Origin: CAWBJO01 sp963789175
Lineage (GTDB): Bacteria > Pseudomonadota > Alphaproteobacteria > Rhizobiales > Aestuariivirgaceae
NCBI GenBank assembly: GCA_963789175.1
Contig: CAWBJO010000006.1
Location: forward strand, 186,001 to 250,000
Direction: 5' to 3'
Length of the DNA: 64,000 nucleotides
Part shown: positions 47,895-56,774 of the stretch, one piece after another
Layout: the number at the start of each line of letters is the position of its first letter
How positions within the stretch are numbered: the stretch's first letter is position 1
Translations under genes and position numbers: made by a program
Notes under the pieces: model-generated
Databases searched by the model: none
Told to the model about the DNA's origin: nothing
Seen by the model: only the letters and a program-made list of their open reading frames with translations

Positions 47895-49539
47895 AAAGCA
47901 CGTCCTTGAATGGCTGGGCGCCGACCCGCCGGTAGGCATCGAGGAACGTCTCGTCCTTGTGCGACCGCAGCTTCAGATAGGTATCGACGATCTTCTCGAT
48001 GGCGTCGGGCACCTGCTCGGCGGCAAAGCCGGGCCCGATGATCTGGCCGATCGACGCGCTCTCAGTGGAGGAGCCGCCCAGCGTGATCTGGTAGAACTCC
48101 TCGCCCTTCTTATCGAGGCCGAGGATGCCGATGTTGCCGACGTGATGGTGGCCGCAGGCATTGATGCAGCCGGAGATGTTGATCTTGAGGGGACCTATGT
48201 CCTCCTGGCGCTTCAGGTCGGCGAAGCGGCGCGAGATGCCCTGCGACACCGGGATGGACCGGGCGGTCGCCAGCGCGCAATAGTCGAGACCCGGGCAGGC
48301 GATGATGTCGCCGATGAGCCCGATATTGGACGCTGCCAGGTCGGCTGCCTTGAGGATCTTCCAGATCGTGTAGAGATCGTCGCGCTTCACATGGGGCAGC
48401 ACGAGATTTTGGTGATGGCTGACGCGCAGCTCGTCGAAGGAGAAGCGCAGAGCGAGATCGGCGACGGTGCGCATCTGCTCGGCGGTGGCGTCGCCGGGAA
48501 TGCCGCCGTCGGGCTTGAGCGAGATATTGACGATGGCGTAGCCCTGCGTCCGATGCGGGGCGACGTTGACCTTCACCCACTGGGCGAAATCCTTGTCCTT
48601 CAGTCGCGCTTCCTCGAACGGCGGCGACCACTTCGACAGCGTCTCGAGGGCCGGGGCTGAGAAATAGGCGGTGATGCGCTCGAGCTCGCGCGCATCGACC
48701 TCGATGCCGGTGTAGGTGCGCTTGGCGTATTCGACCTCCACCTGGCGCTTGAACTCGTCGGCGCCGAGCTCGTGGACGAGGATCTTGATGCGCGCCTTGA
48801 ACTTGTTGTCGCGCCGGCCATAGAGGTTGTAGACGCGCATCACGCATTCAAGATAGGGCAGCAGCTCCGCCTCGGGGAGGAAGTCGCGCACCGTGATGCC
48901 GACGATGGGCGTGCGACCCTGGCCGCCGCCGACGATCACCTCCCAGCCGCGCTCGCCCTTGTCGTTCAGGTGCAGGCGCAGGCCGATGTCGTGAACCTTC
49001 ACGGCGGCGCGGTCGTGCGGCGCGCCGGTCACGGCGATCTTGAACTTGCGGGGCAGGTAGGAGAATTCGGGGTGCAGGCTCGACCACTGGCGGAGCAGCT
49101 CGGCCACCGGCCGCGGATCGGCCAGCTCGTCGGACGCCGCTCCGGCCCAGTGATCGGTCGTCACATTGCGGATGCAGTTGCCGGAGGTCTGGATGGCGTG
49201 CATCTCGACCTCGGCCAGCGCGGCGAGGATGTCGGCCGTGTCCTCGAGCTTGATCCAGTTGAACTGGATGTTCTGGCGGGTCGTGAAATGGCCGTAACCC
49301 CGGTCCCACTTCTCCGCGATGTCGGCCAGGCGATTCATCTGGCGCGACGAGAGCGTGCCGTAGGGGACGGCGATGCGCAGCATGTAGGCGTGAAGCTGGA
49401 GGTAGAGCCCGTTCATCAGCCGCAAAGGACGGAACTCGTCCTCCGTCAAGTCGCCCTTCAGCCGCCGCTCGGCCTGATCGCGAAACTGGGCGACGCGCTC
49501 GCCGACGAACCTATGGTCGAACTCATCGTAGCGATACAT
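47881..49539 (-). CDS. cysI: Sulfite (nitrite/sulfite) reductase, siroheme-[4Fe-4S]
   Basis: A 552-residue enzyme that reduces sulfite to sulfide with six electrons. Siroheme/[4Fe-4S] ligating cysteines are in IIACPGLDYCALA and NISGCINACGHHHVG; GHFTTRQNIQFNWIKLED is a siroheme contact. There is no flavoprotein CysJ gene nearby. A 2Fe-2S ferredoxin is encoded at the head of the operon and is the likely electron donor (inference). The start is MYRYDEFDHRFVGERVAQF at 49539. Confidence 0.93.
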   Translation of the reverse strand: MYRYDEFDHRFVGERVAQFRDQAERRLKGDLTEDEFRPLRLMNGLYLQLHAYMLRIAVPYGTLSSRQMNRLADIAEKWDRGYGHFTTRQNIQFNWIKLEDTADILAALAEVEMHAIQTSGNCIRNVTTDHWAGAASDELADPRPVAELLRQWSSLHPEFSYLPRKFKIAVTGAPHDRAAVKVHDIGLRLHLNDKGERGWEVIVGGGQGRTPIVGITVRDFLPEAELLPYLECVMRVYNLYGRRDNKFKARIKILVHELGADEFKRQVEVEYAKRTYTGIEVDARELERITAYFSAPALETLSKWSPPFEEARLKDKDFAQWVKVNVAPHRTQGYAIVNISLKPDGGIPGDATAEQMRTVADLALRFSFDELRVSHHQNLVLPHVKRDDLYTIWKILKAADLAASNIGLIGDIIACPGLDYCALATARSIPVSQGISRRFADLKRQEDIGPLKINISGCINACGHHHVGNIGILGLDKKGEEFYQITLGGSSTESASIGQIIGPGFAAEQVPDAIEKIVDTYLKLRSHKDETFLDAYRRVGAQPFKDVLYGAA

Positions 49540-49549
49540 GGGACCGTCC

Positions 49550-49888
49550 TCACGAGCCGGCGGCGGGGAAACCGCCGCCATGGCCTTCGGCCTGCTTGCC
49601 GAGATCGGTCCTCACCGTCGGACCCAGGGTGCGGATGCGCTCGCGGATATGAAGGGCGCGGACGCGGCCGTCGCGCCGCTCGGCATCGAACAGGTAAGGC
49701 CCGGTGACGACATTCGACGCGACCGCCTCGTTGCCGCGGGCTTCGAGCGCCTTGGCGGCATCGGGCTCGAGAGCGAGCGCCGCCTCGTCGATGTCGAGGC
49801 TCCAGTCGCCGGCGCGGGTCAGGAACACGACGTCGCCGTCGGCGAGCCGATTGGCGGTCAGGACCTTGCCGGTCTCGCGCGCGCTCAC
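49550..49888 (-). CDS. DUF2849 protein
   Basis: A 112-residue protein of the DUF2849 family: GKVLTANRLADGDVVFLTRA, WSLDIDEAALALEPDAAKAL and GPYLFDAERRDGRVRALHIRE. In Rhizobiales it sits between siroheme synthase and sulfite reductase, suggesting a role in cofactor insertion or electron transfer; its actual function is unknown. GTG start overlaps the cysG stop (GTGA). Confidence 0.88.
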   Translation of the reverse strand: MSARETGKVLTANRLADGDVVFLTRAGDWSLDIDEAALALEPDAAKALEARGNEAVASNVVTGPYLFDAERRDGRVRALHIRERIRTLGPTVRTDLGKQAEGHGGGFPAAGS

Positions 49889-51273
49889 GATGCGATCCTC
49901 TCGGCCGGGAAGGGAACGACGGTCGAGGCCGCCTGACGCGCCAGCCCGACATAGATCATGGCCGGGCCAGTGACCCGCTCGGTGCGGATCGTGGCGTAGA
50001 GGCCGCCGATCGACGTCGTGAAGATGCGTTCGTTGGCGAGCGTGCCGTTCTCGACGATGGTGACCGGCGTCTGCGGATCGATGCCGGCGTTGATCAGCCG
50101 CGCCTGGATGACGCCGGCGTTGCCGAGGCCCATGTAGATGGCGAAGGCCTGGTTCGCGCCGGAAAGGCTCTTCCAGTCGTGGCTTGGAAGTCCGTCTTCG
50201 GATGCACCGGTCAGCAGCGTGAAGGACTGCGTGTGGCCACGCCGGGTCAGAGGCAGGCCGATGGCCGCAGCGCAGCCAAGTGCCGCGGTGATGCCGGGCA
50301 CCACGTCGACGGGGATGCCTTCGGCTTCCAGCGCCGCCTGCTCCTCGGCGCCGCGGCCGAAGACATAGGGGTCGCCGCCTTTCAGTCGCACGACATGATG
50401 TCCGGCCCGGGCTTCGCGGACGAGGATGGCGTTGATCTCCTCCTGGGTGACCGAGTGGTTGCCGGGCGCCTTGCCGACGGGAATGCGGATGGCGTCGCGG
50501 CGCGCATATTCGAGGATGTGCGGACCGACCAGCCGGTCGTAGACGATGACGTCGGCATCGCGCAGCTTGCGCTGGGCCTTGAGGGTAAGGAGCTCCGGGT
50601 CGCCGGGGCCGGCACCGACCAGCGAGACGCTGCCGGCTACGGGAGCGGCGGCATCGCGCAGGGCGGACTCGAGCTCCGGGCCGAAGGTCCGGACGCCGCG
50701 GGCAAATGCATCCCGCAGCGTGCCGAAGAAGTACCGCTGCCAGAACTGGCGGCGGGTCCGGCCGGCGGGCACGCGTTCGGCGACGCGCTCACGCAGGGCG
50801 CCCGCCGCCCTAGTGAGCGCCCCCAGAAAAGGGGGCAGCGATGCCTCGAGGTCGTTGCGGATGCCCTGGGCGAGCACCGGAGCGGCCCCTTCGGTGCCGA
50901 TGGCGACGACGAGCGGGTCGCGGTCGACGATCGCCGGCACGATGGCCGAGGAGAGATCGGCATCGTCGACGACGTTGACGAGGATGTCGCGCTTCTTCGC
51001 CTCTGCCGCCACCAGCTCACCCGTGGTCGCGTCGGCGGCAACAAAGACGAGGTTCGCGCCGTCAAGCTGGGAGGAGACGAACCGACGGCCGATCCAGGCG
51101 ATGTTGCCGCCGACGGCGAGGTCGGTCAGCTCGGGGTGAAGCTCCGGCGCGACGATCTCGATCCGCGCCTCGGTCTTGAGGAGCAGCCGCACCTTGCGCA
51201 GCGCTTCCTCCCCGCCGCCGACGACGAGCGCCTTGCGGTCCCTGACATCCAGAAACAATGGAAAATATCGCAT
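49885..51273 (-). CDS. cysG: Siroheme synthase (multifunctional CysG)
   Basis: A 462-residue trifunctional enzyme. N-terminal half: precorrin-2 dehydrogenase/ferrochelatase (VVGGGEEALRKVRLLLK; NAD-binding, then NVVDDADLSSAIVPAIVDRD). C-terminal half: uroporphyrinogen-III C-methyltransferase (SLVGAGPGDPELLTLKAQRK, VIVYDRLVGPHILEYAR, VVRLKGGDPYVFGRGAEEQ). It makes siroheme for the neighbouring sulfite reductase. It lies 10 bp after the ferredoxin gene and overlaps DUF2849. Confidence 0.94.
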   Translation of the reverse strand: MRYFPLFLDVRDRKALVVGGGEEALRKVRLLLKTEARIEIVAPELHPELTDLAVGGNIAWIGRRFVSSQLDGANLVFVAADATTGELVAAEAKKRDILVNVVDDADLSSAIVPAIVDRDPLVVAIGTEGAAPVLAQGIRNDLEASLPPFLGALTRAAGALRERVAERVPAGRTRRQFWQRYFFGTLRDAFARGVRTFGPELESALRDAAAPVAGSVSLVGAGPGDPELLTLKAQRKLRDADVIVYDRLVGPHILEYARRDAIRIPVGKAPGNHSVTQEEINAILVREARAGHHVVRLKGGDPYVFGRGAEEQAALEAEGIPVDVVPGITAALGCAAAIGLPLTRRGHTQSFTLLTGASEDGLPSHDWKSLSGANQAFAIYMGLGNAGVIQARLINAGIDPQTPVTIVENGTLANERIFTTSIGGLYATIRTERVTGPAMIYVGLARQAASTVVPFPAERIAS

Positions 51274-51283
51274 GATTACCTCC

Positions 51284-51598
51284 TCAGGCGGCCGGTGCGA
51301 GGGCGACCGACAGCCCGTTCAGTGCGTCCGAATAGATGAGCTGGCAGGACAGGCGCGACGTCGGCTCGACGGCCGGCAGGCCATCGAGCATCGCCTCCTC
51401 GTCGTTCCCTGCCGGGTGCAGGCGCTCGGCCCAGTCGGGGTCGACCGTCACGTGACAGGTCGCGCAGGCGCAGGCGCCGCCGCACAGGGCTTCGATGCCA
51501 AACCCATGTTCGCGAATGATTTCCATGACGCGCCAGCCTTCGATCGCCTGCACCTCATGCTGGCTTCCGTCGACATCGCGAACCCGAATGACACCCAC
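51284..51598 (-). CDS. 2Fe-2S ferredoxin, likely donor for sulfite reduction
   Basis: A 104-residue adrenodoxin/plant-type ferredoxin. The cluster ligands are in CGGACACATCHV (three Cys spaced CX5CX2C) and RLSCQL. GTG at 51598 has GGAGG at the right spacing, and the protein begins at the ferredoxin fold. Being first in the cysG-cysI operon, it probably donates electrons to CysI in place of an NADPH flavoprotein. A role in another pathway is not excluded. Confidence 0.88.
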   Translation of the reverse strand: MGVIRVRDVDGSQHEVQAIEGWRVMEIIREHGFGIEALCGGACACATCHVTVDPDWAERLHPAGNDEEAMLDGLPAVEPTSRLSCQLIYSDALNGLSVALAPAA

Positions 51599-51720
51599 AG
51601 GCAGCCTCCAAGACCTCTTAACGTTCTTCTCGAAGAACACCCCTAGGGAGGGGCAGTTCCACCGATTGCGCTTGATTCATCGGGAAAAAGCAGACAAAAA
51701 GACCCGTATAGTCGGCAAGC

Positions 51721-51736
51721 GTTCGGTATTCCGAAC
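51721..51736. promoter_or_regulatory. Inverted repeat, likely operator of XRE regulator
   Basis: GTTCGG-TATT-CCGAAC: perfect 6-bp arms with a 4-bp spacer, 27 bp before the XRE start, in the divergent region shared with the sulfate-assimilation operon. It could control either gene. Confidence 0.55.
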
Positions 51737-51762
51737 AATAGTACGAAATAAGGAACACGTCA

Positions 51763-52386
51763 ATGTCGAACCGCCGGGGGCGCCGTCACGGAGGCGTGAG
51801 CGACGGTGAGGTGACACCGTCGCTGGGCAAGACGATCATGCGGCTCAGGAAGGCCTACAACCTGTCCTTGGGCGAGCTCTCCGAACAGTCGGGCGTGGCG
51901 AAGTCGATCATCTCGCAGATCGAGCGCAACGAGACCAATCCGACGATCGGCACCGTCTGGCGCCTGTCGCGGGCCCTCGACACCACCATCGACGAAGTGC
52001 TGAAAGACGAAAAGGCGCCGAACTTCATCGAGCACCAGCAGAAGCCGGGCGTCCCCATCCTGGAGAGCCAGGACGGCCTGTGCCGGCTGGCGATCATCGG
52101 CGCCCTCAGCCTCGTCGAATACCTGCAGTGGTACGATTTCGAGGCCAAGCCGGGCGGCGTGCTCGAAAGCGATCCGCATCCGCCGGGAACGATCGAGCAC
52201 ATCTATCTCATATCCGGCGAGCTGGCGATCACGGTCGGCGGCGAGACGCGCGCCCTAAAATCCGGGGAATCGCTCCGCTATCACGGCGACCGGGCCCACA
52301 GGATCGTCAACACCGGATCGGCGATCGCCCATGCGACGATGGTGCTGGTCGTCCACGGACCGCAGCTCGACGAGCGCCGCCAGTAA
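51763..52386 (+). CDS. XRE-family regulator with C-terminal cupin
   Basis: A 207-residue transcription factor. A Cro/C1-type HTH lies around residues 20-75 (IMRLRKAYNLSLGELSEQSG, SIISQIERNETNPTIGTVWR) and a cupin sensory domain at about 115-200 (GTIEHIYLISGELAITVGGE, SGESLRYHGDRAHRIVNTG). Such regulators (like SutR/PuuR types) respond to small ligands and often control amino-acid, polyamine or sulfur metabolism. It is divergent from the cys operon and convergent with the LIV transporter genes, so either could be its target. Confidence 0.9.
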   Translation: MSNRRGRRHGGVSDGEVTPSLGKTIMRLRKAYNLSLGELSEQSGVAKSIISQIERNETNPTIGTVWRLSRALDTTIDEVLKDEKAPNFIEHQQKPGVPILESQDGLCRLAIIGALSLVEYLQWYDFEAKPGGVLESDPHPPGTIEHIYLISGELAITVGGETRALKSGESLRYHGDRAHRIVNTGSAIAHATMVLVVHGPQLDERRQ

Positions 52387-52395
52387 CCCCGAACG

Positions 52396-53079
52396 TCAGA
52401 CGCCGAGTGTCCGGGCCAGCGGCTCGGGCGACAGCAGGTTTTGCACGCGGTCGACTTCCGTGACGATCCGACCGTCGGTCATGACCAGGAAGCGGTCGGC
52501 GAGAAAGCGCAGCTCGCCGAGGCAAGTGTCGACGAGCAGGATGCCGTAGCCGCGGTCGCGAAGACGGCGCAACACATCCAGGATTTCATGCCGGGCGCCG
52601 GCATCGAGGCCTTCGGTCGCCGCATCGACGAGCAGGAGGCGGGCATTGCCGACGAGCGCCTGGCCGACGGCGAGCATGCGCCGCTCCGCCCGCGGCAGCG
52701 CCGCATAGGCGCGGCGGCGGTAGGGGCGCAGGGACGGGAAGACGCTGTAGATCTGCAGCGGAGTAAACCGGCCGGGATGGGCCGCCACCAGCAGATGCTC
52801 CTCGACGCTCAGATCGCAGAAGACAACGCCGGCCGCCGGAACGAAACCGATGCCTTGGCGGATGCGGGCTGCCGTCGCTGGCTCGAGGTCGGTGCCGTTC
52901 AGCCGCATGGTCCCGCCGGCGACGGGTTCGAGACCGGCGATGGCATTGAGGAGAGCCGTCCGTCCGGACCCGCTGGCGCCAAGGAGCGCGACGATCTCAC
53001 CACGCCCTACCTTGAGGGTCACGCCGCTCAGACGCGATTTGCCGCCCCGCTCGGAGTAGATGTTGTCGACGTCAAGCAT
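52396..53079 (-). CDS. LivF-like ABC ATPase with degenerate motifs
   Basis: A 227-residue protein of the LivF family by size, position and ending. Catalytic motifs are altered throughout. Walker A reads GASGSGRTA (Lys to Arg). The Q-loop glutamine is missing (GFVPAAGVVF). The LSGGE signature is replaced by LPRAERRMLAVGQAL. Walker B reads LLLVDAATEGL (catalytic Glu to Ala), and the H-loop region is VDTC. It is probably unable to hydrolyse ATP in the usual way. It overlaps livG-like by 8 bp. Confidence 0.85.
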   Translation of the reverse strand: MLDVDNIYSERGGKSRLSGVTLKVGRGEIVALLGASGSGRTALLNAIAGLEPVAGGTMRLNGTDLEPATAARIRQGIGFVPAAGVVFCDLSVEEHLLVAAHPGRFTPLQIYSVFPSLRPYRRRAYAALPRAERRMLAVGQALVGNARLLLVDAATEGLDAGARHEILDVLRRLRDRGYGILLVDTCLGELRFLADRFLVMTDGRIVTEVDRVQNLLSPEPLARTLGV

Positions 53080-53818
53080 GCTCGACCTCGTCGCCCAGAT
53101 AGGCGGTCCTGACGATCGGGCGCTGAGCGAGATCGGCGGGCGGGCCCGCAGCGATCGTTCGCCCGGCGGCGAGGACCATGGCCCAGTCGGCCACCGGCAA
53201 CACGGGCTCGAGGGAATGGGTGCTGAGGAGGATGGCGCGACTTCGCTTAAGGGCGGCCAGGAGGTCGAGCATCCTGTCGCGGAAGGCCGGGCCGGCTCCT
53301 TTCAGCGGCTCGTCGAGGACGATCAACCTGGCTTCGGCGGCGAGGGCGCAGGCGACTTCGAGAACGATGCACTGGTCGCGATCGAGGTCGGCCGCCCTTT
53401 CGTGCGCCTGCGGTTCGAGACCGGCGTCGCGCATGGCGCGATACGCGGCGAGCTCGGACGCCTCCGGAACTTCGAGCGAGAGTCGACCGCTGCGACGATG
53501 GGCGGCTTCATGCGCGAGAACGAGGGTCTCGAAGACGGTGCGAGACGGAAACACCTCACCGCCTCGGCTTCCGGCAATGATGCCAAGCCTGGCCCGCCCG
53601 GAAAGCGACAGCCTCGTGATCGGCGTGTCGTCGAACAGGATGCGGCCGCTTTCGGGCCGCAGGCGGCCGGATATCAGGCCGCAGAGCGTCGATTTCCCCG
53701 AACCGCTCGGCCCGGCGACCACATAGAGACCCTGCGGTGCGATGGTGAATGACAGGTCGTGGACGGCTTCGACGTTTCCGAAGCTCCGGCGGACCGTTTC
53801 GAGACGCAGCATGGTCAT
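53072..53818 (-). CDS. LivG-like ABC ATPase with degenerate signature
   Basis: A 248-residue ATPase. Walker A is normal (AGPSGSGKST), Walker B is LIVLDEPLKG and the H-loop His is in LLSTHSLEPV. The LSxGQ signature is replaced by LDRDQCIVLEVACAL, and the Q-loop is not recognisable (LGIIAGSRGGEVF). As its partner LivF is also degenerate, no canonical composite ATP site is formed. The ATG at 53818 overlaps the livM stop (ATGA). Confidence 0.87.
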   Translation of the reverse strand: MTMLRLETVRRSFGNVEAVHDLSFTIAPQGLYVVAGPSGSGKSTLCGLISGRLRPESGRILFDDTPITRLSLSGRARLGIIAGSRGGEVFPSRTVFETLVLAHEAAHRRSGRLSLEVPEASELAAYRAMRDAGLEPQAHERAADLDRDQCIVLEVACALAAEARLIVLDEPLKGAGPAFRDRMLDLLAALKRSRAILLSTHSLEPVLPVADWAMVLAAGRTIAAGPPADLAQRPIVRTAYLGDEVEHA

Positions 53819-54729
53819 GGTCTTCGTCTCAGCAATTTGAGGCGCAGCAACGCAAGCCCGGCAACGAGGATGCCGAGGGCGCCCTGCCATAGTCCGAAGC
53901 TCGCCGTGAGGGTCTCCTTGAGCCACAGGACGACAGCTGCGCCGGCGACGGCACCGACCAGCGGCAACGGCGCTCCGATTGCGGCCATGACGAGCAGCTC
54001 GGCGGAGCGCTGCCATGCCATGATCGGCGGGCGCGCCGTGAGGTCGATGACGGCGATGAGCGAGCCGGCAAGCCCTGCGACGGCAGCCGAAATCACATAG
54101 GCCTGCAGGCGATGGCGAAACGGCATGAGGCCCAGCGCCTCCGCCCTGGCGCTGTTCTCACCGACGGCCGCGAGGGCCCGGCCAAAAGGCGAATGGCTGA
54201 GAAGGACGAGAGCCGCATAGGCGAGAACGAGGATGGCAAAGGCCGCCCAGAACATCGCCCGCTCCCCGTCGAGGAAGCGAAATCCGGCGAGCGTCGGGCG
54301 TTCTGCCGTCGCGAGCCCTTGCATGCCGCCTAGGATCGGCAGGCCGAGCGCGACTTCCGCCAGGACGGCTCCAAACGCGAAGGTCACGAGGATGACGTTG
54401 AGCGGGCCGCCGCGCAGGGCGAGTGCGCCCGTGGCGAGCCCGTAGGCGGCTGCTGCGGCGGCGGCAAGGACGGCAAGGGCTACGAACTCGGTGACCCCGC
54501 CGGTCATCGCAATGAGGGTCGCATAGGCGCCGATGCCGACGAAGCCGGCATGGCCGAGGGCGACGATGCCGCCCAGGCCGAGCGCGAAATCGAGCGCCAT
54601 CGCCGCGAGACCCCATGCTGCAACGTGGGTGCCCAACGAGAGCAGTTGCGGACGCTCGAGGAGCACGGACAGGAACGGTACGCCCGCCAGGAGCCAGAGG
54701 AGGAGGGCGGGCAGGAGGCGGTGCAGCAA
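53815..54729 (-). CDS. LivM-like branched-chain amino acid-type permease
   Basis: A 304-residue membrane protein with about nine helices: LDFALGLGGIVALGHAGFVG is the conserved LivM helix and loop, and GENSARAEALGLMPFRHRLQ the EAA-like loop that contacts the ATPase. Substrate may be branched-chain amino acids, urea, amides or others. TTG at 54729 is the likely start, right after the livH stop. It is the second permease of the system. Confidence 0.87.
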   Translation of the reverse strand: MLHRLLPALLLWLLAGVPFLSVLLERPQLLSLGTHVAAWGLAAMALDFALGLGGIVALGHAGFVGIGAYATLIAMTGGVTEFVALAVLAAAAAAAYGLATGALALRGGPLNVILVTFAFGAVLAEVALGLPILGGMQGLATAERPTLAGFRFLDGERAMFWAAFAILVLAYAALVLLSHSPFGRALAAVGENSARAEALGLMPFRHRLQAYVISAAVAGLAGSLIAVIDLTARPPIMAWQRSAELLVMAAIGAPLPLVGAVAGAAVVLWLKETLTASFGLWQGALGILVAGLALLRLKLLRRRP

Positions 54730-54732
54730 GGC

Positions 54733-55650
54733 CTACTCCTGCACCGAAGCGGCGATCCCGCGCGGGCGCAGCGCCAGCACAATCGCTGCCGCGCCGAACA
54801 AGAGCAGGACGAGCAATCCCTGGCCCGTTTCCGGCGCAAGGCCGAGGACGCGCGACGCCGTCTCGCTCAGCAGGTGGCGGCCGAGCGTGTCGGCAAAACC
54901 GATCACGAGGCAAACGCCGGCGAGCAGGGGCAGGGACCGCACCCCGGCAACCGCAACGGCGAGCACGGCATACAGCAAGGCGATGTCGGAGCCGTAGGCC
55001 GGAAACCCCTGCGGCGGGACGGCGACGGCGGCGGCGAGCCCCGCCAGGCCCGCTGCGATGACGAAGGCTGCCGTCTGAAGAGGCACGGCTTCGATCCCCA
55101 GCGTGGCAGCTGCGCTCGGATCGGTGGCGACGGCCCGCAGATGCAAGCCGAATGGCGTTCCCTGAACGACATAGACGAGGACGAGCGCGGCAACGATGCC
55201 GATAGCAATCTGCATCAGCCGATACAGGGGCACGACGATGCCGCTTGAAAGTTCCAGGTTTTGCGAGAGGAGAGGGGGCAGCGCGGGTGGCTCGACAGGC
55301 ACGAATGCGAGGATCATCGCCGCATCGGCAAGGACGAACGCGACCGCCAGGGTGATCAGCAGCCGAGTGACCCAATCCGCCGCATAGAACCGGCGGAACA
55401 CGTATCGATCGAGCGCGATCCCGATGAGGACCGAGGCGGCGATGGTCAGGGCGGCGGCGACAAGATGATTGCGCGTCACGCCCGCCAGGGCCATGGCCGC
55501 ATAGGCGGCTGCCCCGTACAGAGCGCCATGAGCCAGGTTCACGAAGCGCAGGGAACTCGCCACGAGCGCGAAGCCGGAGGCGAGGAGGACGAGCACGATG
55601 CCGAAGTGCAGGCCGTCGAGCGCCCGCAGGGCGAGGTCCGTTGAGGTCAT
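54733..55650 (-). CDS. LivH-like branched-chain amino acid-type permease
   Basis: A 305-residue permease: HFGIVLVLLASGFALVASSL, RFVNLAHGALYGAAAYAAM, and the EAA-like loop VATDPSAAATLGIEAVPLQT. It is first in the livHMGF-like cluster. No substrate-binding protein (LivK-like) is encoded in this cluster, though one could be elsewhere. It starts 84 bp from the EamA gene, which is transcribed the same way. Confidence 0.87.
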   Translation of the reverse strand: MTSTDLALRALDGLHFGIVLVLLASGFALVASSLRFVNLAHGALYGAAAYAAMALAGVTRNHLVAAALTIAASVLIGIALDRYVFRRFYAADWVTRLLITLAVAFVLADAAMILAFVPVEPPALPPLLSQNLELSSGIVVPLYRLMQIAIGIVAALVLVYVVQGTPFGLHLRAVATDPSAAATLGIEAVPLQTAAFVIAAGLAGLAAAVAVPPQGFPAYGSDIALLYAVLAVAVAGVRSLPLLAGVCLVIGFADTLGRHLLSETASRVLGLAPETGQGLLVLLLFGAAAIVLALRPRGIAASVQE

Positions 55651-55733
55651 GCGAGTGACGCTTCGGCAAGTTCCAGCGAAGAGGTCGGAAAGAGCGAATC
55701 ATCCATAGCAGTCATGCGCTTCGACGCCAAGGC

Positions 55734-56624
55734 TCAGGCCTCGGCGGTGGCCCGCACGCGCTCGCGGTAGAAGATGTAGAGACCGCTTCCGGTGATGAGC
55801 GCAGCGCCGGCGATCGTCCAGCGGTCGGGGATCTCGCCGAAGAAGGCGTAGCCGAACACCGCCGCCCAGACGAGCGCGGAATAGGAAAACGGGGCGAGGG
55901 CGGAGGCTGGAGCGCGCTCGAACGCCAGCACCAGGAACAGGTGGCCGACGCCGCCGAAAATCCCCATTGCGAGGAGAAGCCCCCAGTCGAACGGCCGCGG
56001 TTCGGCCCATGCGAAGGGCACAAAGAAACTCGACGCGACGGCGCCGACGATGGCCGTGTAGAAGAAGCTGGTGCGCGGGTCATCGAAGCCCGACAGCTTG
56101 CGCGTCACCAGCTGGTAGAAGGCATTGACCACGGCAGCGGCGAGAAGCAGGAGCGCGCCGATTTCGAAGCCCGCCATGCCGGGCCGCACCACGATCAGGG
56201 CCCCAGCGAAGCCGAGAGCGACACCCATCCACCGGCGCGGGCCGACCAGCTCGCCGAGCAGGAACACCGACAGCACGGTGAGGATGATGGGCGTCAGGAA
56301 CATGATGGTGGTCGCGGTCGCGAGCGGGATGGTCGTGAGCCCGGCGTTGAAGAGAACAGTCGTCATGAAGAGAAGGCCGGAGCGGAGCAGCTGCAGCTCA
56401 GGCCGGGCGCTATGCATGCGCTTGGGCCACCAATAGAGGATCAGGCCGGTGCCGATGACGAAGTGAAAGAAGAACCGCGCCCAGACGACCTGGACCAGCG
56501 GCAGGCCCGATCGGGTCAGCAGCTCCTTGGCGACGGAGTCCAGGATGATGAACCACATCATCGTGGCGAGCATGAACAGGATGCCCGTCCGGACGTTCTC
56601 GCGTCGCGTGCGAATGGCGGACAT
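55734..56624 (-). CDS. EamA-family DMT transporter
   Basis: A 296-residue membrane protein with ten helices in two EamA repeats (ILFMLATMMWFIILDSVAKE ... GFAGALIVVRPG; ALLLLAAAVVNAFYQLVTRK ... GAALITGSGLYIFYRER). Substrate is unknown. The start at 56624 (MSAIRTRRENVRTG) is preferred over upstream ATGs because the protein then begins directly before the first helix. It is divergent from the phosphatase-like gene. Confidence 0.86.
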   Translation of the reverse strand: MSAIRTRRENVRTGILFMLATMMWFIILDSVAKELLTRSGLPLVQVVWARFFFHFVIGTGLILYWWPKRMHSARPELQLLRSGLLFMTTVLFNAGLTTIPLATATTIMFLTPIILTVLSVFLLGELVGPRRWMGVALGFAGALIVVRPGMAGFEIGALLLLAAAVVNAFYQLVTRKLSGFDDPRTSFFYTAIVGAVASSFFVPFAWAEPRPFDWGLLLAMGIFGGVGHLFLVLAFERAPASALAPFSYSALVWAAVFGYAFFGEIPDRWTIAGAALITGSGLYIFYRERVRATAEA

Positions 56625-56774
56625 TCCCAACCCCGATCGACCCTTCGGGGCCTCTCTTAGCGGAAAACCCATCGCGCCGCAGGCCATTGATTTTCAAGGG
56701 TGCAGTGCACCGGCTGCATGGCTTTTCGGCCTTCGTCATCCGGCTGTCATCGATGGGTCCTTAGCTCGCGAGCC

